Shown: piece by piece, positions 1 through 7,239 of the stretch
Numbering within the stretch: position 1 is the first letter of the stretch
Layout of the letters: each line of letters starts with the position of its first letter
Assembly: GCF_022811725.1 (NCBI RefSeq)
Contig: NZ_CP094527.1
Span: 7,936,001 to 8,000,000 of the forward strand
DNA length: 64,000 nucleotides
Reading direction: 5' to 3'
Source of the DNA: Mucilaginibacter sp. SMC90
GTDB taxonomy: Bacteria; Bacteroidota; Bacteroidia; Sphingobacteriales; Sphingobacteriaceae
The notes under the pieces: model-generated
What the model was told of the DNA's origin: nothing
Databases searched by the model: none
The model's input: the letters and a program-made list of their open reading frames with translations, nothing else
Program-made: the position numbers and the translations under genes

Positions 1-139
1 GTACCTTGGAGATATCCTCCTCAAACCTGATCCGCGAAGCAAAAAAACCTATAAGCACAAAGCTTAACGCAAACACGGCATAAAACAGCGGCTTGCGGGC
101 ATTGAAATAATTATAGATGCCTACCAGGATTTTTTCCAT
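1..139 (-). CDS. MMPL/RND-type exporter, N-terminal fragment
   Basis: Only the first 46 codons lie in the window; the gene runs off the left edge. The start is the ATG at 139-137, three bases after the stop of the glycosyltransferase gene, so the two are probably co-transcribed. The visible N-terminus has a short basic/aromatic leader, one hydrophobic helix at about residues 18-34, and then an acidic stretch (FEEDIS). This layout matches the first membrane helix and following periplasmic segment of the MMPL-like exporters found in flexirubin and aryl-polyene loci. The family call rests on this short stretch plus the neighbour, so it is moderate. If right, it would move pigment or its lipid precursor across the inner membrane. 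Confidence 0.5.
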   Translation of the reverse strand, partial: MEKILVGIYNYFNARKPLFYAVFALSFVLIGFFASRIRFEEDISKV

Positions 140-142
140 GAA

Positions 143-1339
143 TTACAGCGCGGGGACAGGCCTCCGCTTAAACAGCTTCAATAACGCAAAAGTGAGCAAT
201 CCTGCTATAATACCTGCAAAAATTGCCAGCGAAATGCTGCCGTAAAGATATTGTTCCAAATGTTCACCGATGGACTGGAGCGAAATTTTATCCAGGGGGA
301 TATCTACATTACGGTTCCCCATCCACAAACTGCCTGTTTTATAACTCAGAAAAATGATAACCGGGATCATAGGCGCAACGCTGATATGCGCTGCCGTAAC
401 CACGATAGCTTTATTTAGCCTGAATAGGAAAGCCAGCGAAATAGCTACCAAAAGCTGGAAACCCCAGATAGGCACAATCCCCATAAAAACCCCGAATGCT
501 ACCGATTTGGCCTTAAGCTGCGGCGAATGCTCGGGATTAAAGAACAGGTTTTTCATCATCTGCCTGGCTTTTTTTTTATCAAAAAGCGTCCTGAAAAAAT
601 CGCGGGGTTTGATGTATGCAAAGGTGATGATCACTAAAATAGTATTCAAAACACTGATGCGTGAAAAATCCTGAAAAGGACGAAAATGCGAGATACGCGT
701 TTCTTTTGGAGCATAGTATACCTTCACAGGCACCCAATCAATTTTAATCCCTTTCCATGCGGCCCTAACGATCACCTCTATCTCAAACTCGTATTTACGG
801 GTGATGAACCTGGTGTTTTTAAGCAAGTGAATGGGATACAAACGGTAACCCGATTGCGTATCCGGGCATTTGATTCCGGTTTCTACCCAAAACCAAAAAT
901 TGGAAAACTTATGCCCAAAACTGCTTTTACCAGGCACGGATGATTGCTCCATATTGCGTGAGCCAATGATCAGCGAATCCGGCTCTTGTTCCAGCTTTTC
1001 GATAAAAGCAGGCAGATCGGTAGCAAAATGCTGCCCGTCCGAGTCGATGGTAATGGCGTGCTGATAGCCCTGTTCGGCAGCAAATTCAAATGCCTTTCTT
1101 AATGCCCAACCCTTGCCTACATTTTGGGTATAACTTACAGATTTTATTTGCGGGAATGACTGGATAATGGCCGGGGTATCATCTGTTGAGCCATCGTTTA
1201 CCACAATAACCTGGTCGGTATAAGCTAAAACATCGGTAATGACAGTAGCCAGCGTACCCTGGTTATTATAGGTAGGTATAATAACGCATACCTGTAATTG
1301 TTTAAACTTTGCCTGTATCATTTGTGAGTTATCCGTCAT
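143..1339 (-). CDS. Family 2 glycosyltransferase fused to DUF2062
   Basis: 398 aa. The N-terminal half is a GT-A glycosyltransferase: IIPTYNN at 20-26, VNDGSTDDT at 47-55, the DxD-like DSDGQ at 99-103 and CPDTQSGYR at 158-166, the last typical of dolichol-phosphate-mannose-synthase-like enzymes. From about residue 255 a basic linker leads to a hydrophobic DUF2062 domain with several membrane segments, ending KLFKRRPV. It should therefore act at the inner membrane, moving a sugar from a nucleotide donor to a lipid-like acceptor. GT2-DUF2062 proteins recur in flexirubin/aryl-polyene clusters next to an MMPL exporter, as here. The substrate is unknown. Met7 is a possible alternative start. Confidence 0.85.
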   Translation of the reverse strand: MTDNSQMIQAKFKQLQVCVIIPTYNNQGTLATVITDVLAYTDQVIVVNDGSTDDTPAIIQSFPQIKSVSYTQNVGKGWALRKAFEFAAEQGYQHAITIDSDGQHFATDLPAFIEKLEQEPDSLIIGSRNMEQSSVPGKSSFGHKFSNFWFWVETGIKCPDTQSGYRLYPIHLLKNTRFITRKYEFEIEVIVRAAWKGIKIDWVPVKVYYAPKETRISHFRPFQDFSRISVLNTILVIITFAYIKPRDFFRTLFDKKKARQMMKNLFFNPEHSPQLKAKSVAFGVFMGIVPIWGFQLLVAISLAFLFRLNKAIVVTAAHISVAPMIPVIIFLSYKTGSLWMGNRNVDIPLDKISLQSIGEHLEQYLYGSISLAIFAGIIAGLLTFALLKLFKRRPVPAL

Positions 1340-1748
1340 ATATCAATCGCACGTACCGGCTTCAGTCCAGGTATTTATCAATGGGTTTTGTGGGTTTACG
1401 TTTATTGTTTTACAAAGTTATTCTTTCGGGTTAAATTAAACATTAAATTTTTGTGCGGATGTTATGAATCATGGCATTACCGGCCAAACTGCTTAAAAAT
1501 GCAAAATATTCATTGTCGTTAGTTTCGATTAACAGTAAAGCTCCTGGGTTTAGTCCAACTATACAAGCGTATTTGGGCTAAAGCCCTCTTATCGCTACTC
1601 ATTATTCCGTTGGTTGAAACCAACGGCTATGAAGTTTGATATGTCTGTAAACTTTAAACAGTTTCTAAGGCAAAACAAGGCCCCGCCCGGCCAACTGCGT
1701 TATTAACTGAAGACTGAAAAAGCGCGGGAATTTGCGATTCTCCCTCTT
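1340..1748. other. Intergenic stretch with degenerate palindromic repeats
   Basis: No convincing gene. The part just upstream of the glycosyltransferase start is AT-rich and may hold its promoter. At about 1545-1634 lies one half of the CCGTTGGTT repeat family seen again at 16.7 kb: GGGCTAAAGCCC is followed by CCGTTGGTTGAAACCAACGG. From about 1730 the sequence enters the GCGATTCTCCCTCTTGAGAG arm of a second repeat family. Confidence 0.5.
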
Positions 1749-1986
1749 GAGAGCTACTGTGTGTACACATCTTTTTAATTTTAGCATTAATAAGAAAATG
1801 TCATTTCGACGAACCAAGGGTAGGGCTTTGCGCATCGGAGGCGAGGAGAAATCTTCTACGCTCTGCTTTTACAGGTATAATTGTAGAGTCCGATGTAGAA
1901 GATTTCTCTTTCGCTCCACCTCTCAGCCCGCCCCTGCTCTATCGAAATGAAATTTTTTTATAAGATGTGTACACACAGTAGCTCTC
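1749..1986. repeat. MITE-like element with 24-bp inverted ends, inside a C-rich palindrome
   Basis: Perfect 24-bp inverted repeats occupy 1749-1772 and 1963-1986; each holds the palindromic core GTGTACAC. Inside is a second palindrome typical of Sphingobacteriaceae repeats: TCATTTCGA near 1800 pairs with TCGAAATGA near 1941-1950, and GAGAAATCTTCTACG pairs with GTAGAAGATTTCTC. The outer flanks, CCCTCTTGAGAG on the left and CTCTCGGGAGG on the right, are the arms of the GTGCGATTCCCC repeat family found at 13.2, 24.0 and 46.5 kb. The element therefore appears to have landed in that repeat. No transposase is encoded, so it would move only with help in trans. Confidence 0.65.
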
Positions 1987-2107
1987 GGGAGGCATTTTCA
2001 AACCCTTTGTTCAATTAATTGCTTAATTAACCGCAATACCCCGGACAACAGGGCAAAAATGCATGTGCGTTATTTCTTGTACCCCTTATAAATTCTCCTA
2101 AAAAACA

Positions 2108-2135
2108 AAAACCCCTGCCATAACAGCCGGGGTTT
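2108..2135 (-). terminator. Rho-independent terminator of the HtrA gene
   Basis: Read on the minus strand, AAACCCC and GGGGTTT arms enclose a short loop and are followed by TTTTGTTTTT. It lies about 25 bp past the htrA stop codon. Confidence 0.8.
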
Positions 2136-2160
2136 CATATGCAAAATCACTTTAAAAAGC

Positions 2161-3693
2161 TTATTGAGCCGGGAACGCGCTGCTGAAGTGCGAACCATCA
2201 GGATAGATACCGGCAATGATGATATTGCCTTGTATCGGTTTTACAATTGCCCTGTCAATATCATCGATACTGGTAATTGGCAATTTGTTGATGCTGGTGA
2301 TCACTACCCCTTCAGGTATTTCGGCTGCGTCAAATAAACCGCCTTCGCGTACCTGGGTTACCAATACACCGCCGTTAACATGCAGTTTTGCTTTTTCGGC
2401 CGGGGTTAATGCGTGGAAGCTTGCGCCCAGTTTGTTAAACAATTCTTCGGCCGATTTAGATGCCGCTGTACGGTTTGATGGCGCTACGGCATCACCTTTC
2501 AGCGTTACTGCGAAATCTTTGTCCTTACCATCGCGCAGCACAGTAACGTTGATCTTATCGCCAGGCTGTAAACGGCCAACACGTTCCTGCAGATCAGATG
2601 ATTCATAAACCGGCTGACCTTCAACCTTCACAATGATATCACCTTTGCGTAAACCTGCCTGTTCGGCACCACCGCCCGGTACAAGGTCGTTAACATACAA
2701 ACCGTTGGTGGTTGTTACATCAAGTTTTTGAGCTACATCCGGGTTTAGTTCGGTAAAAGTAACACCTACAAAACCACGTTTTACGGTACCGAATTTTTTG
2801 ATATCGTTCAATACTTTTTTAGCAAGGTTAACCGGGATAGCAAAGCCATAACCTTCATATGAGCCGGTGTGTGATGCGATAGCGGCGTTAATACCGATCA
2901 GTTCGCCACGGGTGTTAACCAATGCACCGCCGCTGTTACCTGGGTTAATGGCCGCATCTGTTTGAATGAACGACTCGATAGCTTTATTAAGCTTAGGGCC
3001 GGTTTGCTGACGGGTACGGCCAAATGGATTTTCATCCTGGCTGTCTTCGCTGCCAATGATACCGATGTTACGACCTTTAGCGCTGATAATGCCTGCCGTA
3101 ACGGTTGATGTTAAGTTAAAGGGGTTACCTACGGCCAAAACCCATTCGCCAACTTTAGCTTCATCGCTGTTGCCTAATTTAACGATAGGCAGGTTGGTTG
3201 CACTCACTTTGATCAGGGCCAGGTCGGTACTTGGATCGGTTCCGATAACTTTAGCGCTGAATGTACGGTGATCATTGGTAGCTACGGTAATTTTATCAGC
3301 CTTTTCAACCACGTGGTTGTTGGTTACGATATAACCATCGGGCGAAATAATAACGCCTGAGCCAGATGCCATTTGCGGGCCCTGCGGACGAGAACGCTGA
3401 CCAAACATATCGCCAAACATTTGCTCCAGCTGATCCTGACCGCCACCACTTGCTTTACTGCTGTAAGAGGTGCGGATGTAAACCACCGCCGGGGTAGCTA
3501 CTGCAGCTGCCTGCGTAAAATCCAGATCGCCGGTTGATGATACCGGGGCCGACGGATTACTGGTGAAATATACTTTTTGTTTGTCCTCAAAGCTCATGTT
3601 GTCTGAGTACTTGTTTTCGATAACCTTGTATACACCTAAGGCCATCGCTCCTCCAACAAAAGCGGTTAATAGTGTTAAACCTATCTTTTTCAT
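2161..3693 (-). CDS. HtrA/DegP-family periplasmic serine protease
   Basis: 510 aa, the normal length for a two-PDZ HtrA. An uncleaved or cleavable hydrophobic N-terminal segment covers residues about 5-25, placing the enzyme in the periplasm. The trypsin-like domain has the full triad: His127 in TNNHVV, Asp157 in STDLALIKV and Ser254 in GNSGGAL. The Gly/Gln-rich loop at 82-110 corresponds to the regulatory LA loop. Two PDZ domains follow, about 300-395 and 415-505, which bind unfolded substrate C-termini and control activity. It degrades or refolds damaged envelope proteins. It is a single-gene unit with its own promoter and terminator and lies divergent from dapF. Confidence 0.95.
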   Translation of the reverse strand: MKKIGLTLLTAFVGGAMALGVYKVIENKYSDNMSFEDKQKVYFTSNPSAPVSSTGDLDFTQAAAVATPAVVYIRTSYSSKASGGGQDQLEQMFGDMFGQRSRPQGPQMASGSGVIISPDGYIVTNNHVVEKADKITVATNDHRTFSAKVIGTDPSTDLALIKVSATNLPIVKLGNSDEAKVGEWVLAVGNPFNLTSTVTAGIISAKGRNIGIIGSEDSQDENPFGRTRQQTGPKLNKAIESFIQTDAAINPGNSGGALVNTRGELIGINAAIASHTGSYEGYGFAIPVNLAKKVLNDIKKFGTVKRGFVGVTFTELNPDVAQKLDVTTTNGLYVNDLVPGGGAEQAGLRKGDIIVKVEGQPVYESSDLQERVGRLQPGDKINVTVLRDGKDKDFAVTLKGDAVAPSNRTAASKSAEELFNKLGASFHALTPAEKAKLHVNGGVLVTQVREGGLFDAAEIPEGVVITSINKLPITSIDDIDRAIVKPIQGNIIIAGIYPDGSHFSSAFPAQ

Positions 3694-3737
3694 TTATAAT
3701 TTGCCTTTCTTATTATTAAGTTTACTTATTTTACAAT

Positions 3738-3769
3738 CAAATTTAATACCATATAGACGAGATAATCAA
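3738..3769 (-). promoter_or_regulatory. Probable promoter of the HtrA gene
   Basis: On the minus strand a TTG (3769-3767) is followed about 21 bp later by TAAATTTG (3745-3738), a full match to the Bacteroidota -7 element TAnnTTTG. It sits about 45 bp upstream of the htrA start. Confidence 0.5.
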
Positions 3770-3884
3770 CGATAAGTTATCCCGTTTTTTGTTAAAATTT
3801 GTTAAATAGATCAACATTGGCTTTTTTGATTGTTAGCACGGGTTTTGCTAACACTAATTAGCTGACATTAAATAGCATAATAAC

Positions 3885-4670
3885 GTGAATTTACACTTTT
3901 ATAAGTACCAGGGTGCCGGAAATGATTTTATTTTGATTGACAACCGTGATAATAGCGTTGACCACCGCAACCCTAAGCTGATTTCAAGCCTTTGCGACCG
4001 CCGTTTTGGTATTGGCGGCGATGGCCTCATGCTGCTTCAAAACAAAGAAGGGTATGATTTTGAGATGGTTTATTACAATGCCGATGGCCAGCCAAGCAGC
4101 ATGTGCGGCAATGGCGGCAGATGCATTGTGGCCTTTGCCAAATTCCTGGGCGTTATTGGGTCTGAAACTGAATTTTTGGCTGTTGATGGCCCCCACTATG
4201 CCAAAATTTCAGACGAGGGCGATTGGGTGAGCCTGCAAATGATAGATGTAAATGATGTAAGTAAGGATGCTGATGCTTATGTGCTCAACACCGGCTCGCC
4301 ACACTATGTAAAACTGGTTGACGGTTTAGCCGGGCGCGATATGTATACCGAGGGATATGCCATCCGAAATAACGAAACCTATCACGAAAAAGGCATTAAC
4401 GTGAACTTTGTTGAACCTGCAGCCGAAGGCTATTTTGTACGCACGTTTGAGCGCGGGGTAGAAGACGAAACTTTTGCCTGCGGTACGGGTGTTACCGCGG
4501 TTGCATTGGCAATGGCGCAGCACAATGAACAAACCGGGCATATCACAACACCTATAAAGGTATTAGGCGGCAATCTGAATATCCGCTTTGACTACGATGG
4601 TAAAGCTTTTACCGATATCTTTTTAGAAGGCCCGGCGGTGAAGGTTTTTGAAGGGGATGTTGTGATTTAA
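3885..4670 (+). CDS. dapF: Diaminopimelate epimerase
   Basis: 261 aa. It interconverts LL- and meso-diaminopimelate, the last step before meso-DAP is used for peptidoglycan or lysine. The two catalytic cysteines are visible: Cys74 in SMCGNGGRC and Cys199 in FACGTGV; both act as acid/base without cofactor. The N-terminal YQGAGNDF signature is intact. The start is GTG at 3885; no in-frame ATG lies nearby and the protein begins exactly where the family does. A short inverted repeat (GTTAGC...GCTAAC, about 3833-3853) precedes it. The gene stands alone. Confidence 0.96.
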   Translation: MNLHFYKYQGAGNDFILIDNRDNSVDHRNPKLISSLCDRRFGIGGDGLMLLQNKEGYDFEMVYYNADGQPSSMCGNGGRCIVAFAKFLGVIGSETEFLAVDGPHYAKISDEGDWVSLQMIDVNDVSKDADAYVLNTGSPHYVKLVDGLAGRDMYTEGYAIRNNETYHEKGINVNFVEPAAEGYFVRTFERGVEDETFACGTGVTAVALAMAQHNEQTGHITTPIKVLGGNLNIRFDYDGKAFTDIFLEGPAVKVFEGDVVI

Positions 4671-4732
4671 GAATCAAGACGGTTAGATTCAGGAATCAAG
4701 AAATAGAACTACAAAGGCCGCTAATTAAAGTT

Positions 4733-4823
4733 ATGTCATTGCGAGGAGGAACGACGAAGCAATCGCATGCTTTACAGGGCGGCTGTGCTTCCGTGCGGTT
4801 GCCACGCTTCGCTCAATGACATG
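4733..4823. repeat. REP-like palindromic repeat, family A, copy 1
   Basis: Starts ATGTCATTGCGAGGA and ends CTCAATGACAT, with inner arms GAAGCAATCGCATGC and GTGCGGTTGCCACG. Six more two-ended copies of the same design occur in this window. It follows dapF and may fold into a long hairpin in mRNA. Confidence 0.85.
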
Positions 4824-4836
4824 TACGTAGAATGGC

Positions 4837-5250
4837 TTAATGCACAGGCTTCAACAAACTGAAAAGCGTACCATCCATTATCACATCGCCGATAGCTTCA
4901 AAAACGTTTTTTCGGGATGCTTCTTCTTTCATGTCCTCAGCGTAAAAAATATGGTCGACGCCTAATGTTTTCAGAAAGGGGTCAATTTTAGAGTGCCATT
5001 TGTTTTTATAGCAGCAGATCCTGATATTTTTATACGAGGGGTTTGAGCTTAAACGGCGAAGGATTTTTTCGATGTCATGAACAAGATAATCGTAATCGAG
5101 AATGAGCAGATTGGGTTTGATATCATGTATTGCCGGAAAGATGGCCGCAGTGATTGAGATATGTTTGAAAACCTTGTTATTAGGTAATACCTGAAGCCCG
5201 ACCATATGGGGCGCAACCAGCAGTACAACTTTAGACCGTACACGGATCAT
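4837..5250 (-). CDS. Hypothetical protein, possibly a degenerate receiver-like domain
   Basis: 137 aa from the ATG at 5250; a TTG two codons earlier is also possible. I do not recognise a family with certainty. The alternating strand-helix pattern, with KPNLLILDYD at the place where response regulators carry the phospho-acceptor Asp and IRICCYKNK where the conserved Thr strand would be, suggests a CheY-like fold. The acidic pair at the N-terminus and the conserved Lys-Pro are not clear, so normal phosphotransfer is doubtful. No signal peptide or membrane segment. It is a single gene between a repeat and an AT-rich spacer. Confidence 0.5.
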   Translation of the reverse strand: MIRVRSKVVLLVAPHMVGLQVLPNNKVFKHISITAAIFPAIHDIKPNLLILDYDYLVHDIEKILRRLSSNPSYKNIRICCYKNKWHSKIDPFLKTLGVDHIFYAEDMKEEASRKNVFEAIGDVIMDGTLFSLLKPVH

Positions 5251-5418
5251 GATCAATTAATTAGGTGTTTAAAAGTAGCTGTTAAATTTCTACTTGTCAA
5301 GCAATTATTAATTAATTTAATAAAAACTCTACTCTTATAATTAAATCTTTACAAGGTAATACCTTTTATCATTTTCAGTTTTTATAATTTAAATATAAAA
5401 TTAACTTCGAGGATAATT

Positions 5419-6303
5419 TTATCCTCCGACGACATCATCAGTCCTTCTCCGCTTTTTCCAACGCCTGATCAATAACGCAAAAATGAATACGCCGATAACT
5501 AAAGGCCACAGCGCAATTAGTGCAAAAAACAGGTTCTGTAAAACATCCCAACCTTCGCCAAGTGCGGTTTTAAGTTTATAAGCGAACCCATTCCCTGTAT
5601 TTACTTCGCCGGGATGACGGGTATAAAAGCTGATATCAAGCGAGCTGTAACTAACCTGGCTGTTTAGATAATTAAGTTGTCCCTGCGCCGAATCAATTGA
5701 GGTGCGAATGGTATCTAACTTAGCTTCTATGGCAAGCAGGTCGGTCATCCTGGTAGCTTTGGCTGCAAGCTGCAGGTAACGCTGCTCAAGTTGTTTGTTA
5801 TTGCTGATCTGCGCCTGAATATCGATAAACTGCGAGGTTACATCCCGAATGTGGATATTCTTCGATTCGATATGATCGGCATTGGAGGTTAGGTTATTTA
5901 AAAAGGCATCAAAGTTTTTGGAAGGCACCCTTATTTTGAGGCTATATTCTTTCTGATTGGTTTCGCCGCTGTTGGTTTCGTTTTCTTCGGCCAGGTAACC
6001 GCCTAATCTTTTGAGCGAAGAAACAATGTTTTGCCTCGCAGTTTTAGGATCGCCGGTCTCAAAACGGATGTCACCTTCTTTGATGATCTTTTTGGTGGTG
6101 TCGGTAATAGAAGAATTGGATGCCGGTGGTTTATTAGCAGTACCGGCATCTTCCAGCCGATCGGCTGCTGCTATGCTTTTTTCCTCGGCGGGTGCAGGAG
6201 GGACTAACTCAATGTTGGCAACTTTTAGTTTTTGTTCTGTTTCATGCTTGCAAGATGTAAGTACGAGCAAAAAACTTATCGACAGAAAAAAATAGGCTTT
6301 CAT
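5419..6303 (-). CDS. DUF4349 lipoprotein with C-terminal membrane anchor
   Basis: 294 aa from the ATG at 6303. An upstream in-frame extension is unlikely because this Met opens a clean lipoprotein signal (MKAYFFLSISFLLVLTSC, Cys18). The central part (about 80-240) has the DUF4349 pattern: a VPSKNFDAFL-type strand, an IDIQAQISN segment and a long coiled coil in the middle. A single membrane helix near the end is followed by RRWKKRRR. The function of DUF4349 proteins is not established. AT-rich spacers lie on both sides. Confidence 0.8.
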   Translation of the reverse strand: MKAYFFLSISFLLVLTSCKHETEQKLKVANIELVPPAPAEEKSIAAADRLEDAGTANKPPASNSSITDTTKKIIKEGDIRFETGDPKTARQNIVSSLKRLGGYLAEENETNSGETNQKEYSLKIRVPSKNFDAFLNNLTSNADHIESKNIHIRDVTSQFIDIQAQISNNKQLEQRYLQLAAKATRMTDLLAIEAKLDTIRTSIDSAQGQLNYLNSQVSYSSLDISFYTRHPGEVNTGNGFAYKLKTALGEGWDVLQNLFFALIALWPLVIGVFIFALLIRRWKKRRRTDDVVGG

Positions 6304-6419
6304 AATAAGGCTGTTTAATTGTTTTAGATTAAACGCCTTTGTCGTTATTAAATTTCGCAAAGACAAATAATAACAAAATTAAATTCTATTATTATAAAAA
6401 TAGCAAAACTTAATTTTAA

Positions 6420-6746
6420 TTATTTAAGCTTTTCATTGTTTTTATGCCGTTCCGCATCGCGGATACTTTTCTTTTGCATGTTATTTTCAAGGGCTTCGGT
6501 GAGATCGATCCCTGTTTGATTGGCCAGGCAAATGAGTACAAAAAGCACATCGGCCATTTCATCGGCAAGGTTTACTTCTGTATCTGACTTTTTGAACGAC
6601 TGCTCGCCGTATTGCCGGGCCATGATGCGGGCCACTTCGCCAACTTCTTCCATTAAAATGGCCGTATTGGTGAGCTCGTTAAAATACCGGATCCCCGTTG
6701 TTTTTATCCAGTTATCTACCAGTTGCTGTGCTTCGCTTATTTTCAT
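6420..6746 (-). CDS. MazG-like nucleotide pyrophosphohydrolase
   Basis: 108 aa, a single-domain all-alpha NTP pyrophosphohydrolase. The metal-binding acidic motifs are present: MEEVGEVAR at 32-40 and DEMADVLF at 62-69, giving the ExxE...ExxD set of the MazG/dUTPase-like superfamily. It should cut NTPs or dNTPs (possibly damaged ones) to the monophosphate and pyrophosphate as a house-cleaning enzyme. Cytoplasmic; no partner gene nearby. Confidence 0.88.
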   Translation of the reverse strand: MKISEAQQLVDNWIKTTGIRYFNELTNTAILMEEVGEVARIMARQYGEQSFKKSDTEVNLADEMADVLFVLICLANQTGIDLTEALENNMQKKSIRDAERHKNNEKLK

Positions 6747-6886
6747 AAAGTAGTTTTAGTGCTGCCCAATTTCATGATTTTTTTTGGATTGACATGAATT
6801 GCAGGAGATCGTTGATAAAATGAAAATACTTTGTAAGGTTTTATCCCGCAGCACGACAAAGCGGTAAAACTAACTAAAAGATCAAT

Positions 6887-7189
6887 ATGAAAACCAGGTT
6901 AATCATTTCAGGTACATTTATCGCCATTTTTGCTGCCACCGGCTTTACAGCTCATGCTAAAGCATCGGCCCCTTTGCATAATACAGTTGCGCTCAGCGAT
7001 ACCGGTAAAATGAAAAAGGACAAGATGGGTAAAGACAAAATGAGCCACGATAAAATGGCTTCAGACAAAATGGGAGCTGATAAGATGAGCAAAAATAAAA
7101 TGTCAAAAGGCAAGATGAGTTCAGATAAAATGAGCCACAATAAAATGTTTAAAGGTAAAATGGAAAAAGATACTACAGGAAAAATGTAG
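6887..7189 (+). CDS. Secreted MxKDx pentapeptide-repeat protein
   Basis: 100 aa. A signal peptide covers residues 1-25 (ends TAHAKA). From about residue 42 the mature part is a run of 5- to 6-residue units such as KMGKDKMSHDKM, nearly all Met, Lys, Asp and Ser/Gly, ending in DTTGKM. This matches the pentapeptide MXKDX repeat proteins, exported and of unknown role. The alternating Met and Lys could suit metal binding or wall/DNA contact, but that is only a guess. An ATACTTTG box at about 6825 may be its promoter; a strong terminator follows. Confidence 0.8.
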   Translation: MKTRLIISGTFIAIFAATGFTAHAKASAPLHNTVALSDTGKMKKDKMGKDKMSHDKMASDKMGADKMSKNKMSKGKMSSDKMSHNKMFKGKMEKDTTGKM

Positions 7190-7212
7190 CCTTTTTTGTT
7201 CGTGATTTGTTT

Positions 7213-7238
7213 AAAAGGAGCCGCAAGCTCCTTTTTTT
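7213..7238. terminator. Bidirectional terminator between MxKDx and TonB-receptor genes
   Basis: AAAAGGAGC-cgcaa-GCTCCTTTTTTT: a 9-bp perfect stem with A and T tracts on both sides, placed between two convergent genes. Confidence 0.9.
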
Positions 7239-7239
7239 A

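Noticed and set aside
1732..1950. Plus-strand frame inside the 1.75-kb element
   Set aside because: Covers inverted repeats on both sides and has Arg/Ser-rich random composition; not a gene.
2216..2608. Long plus-strand frame antisense to the HtrA gene
   Set aside because: Shadow of a conserved coding strand; codon pattern and protein conservation belong to the minus strand.
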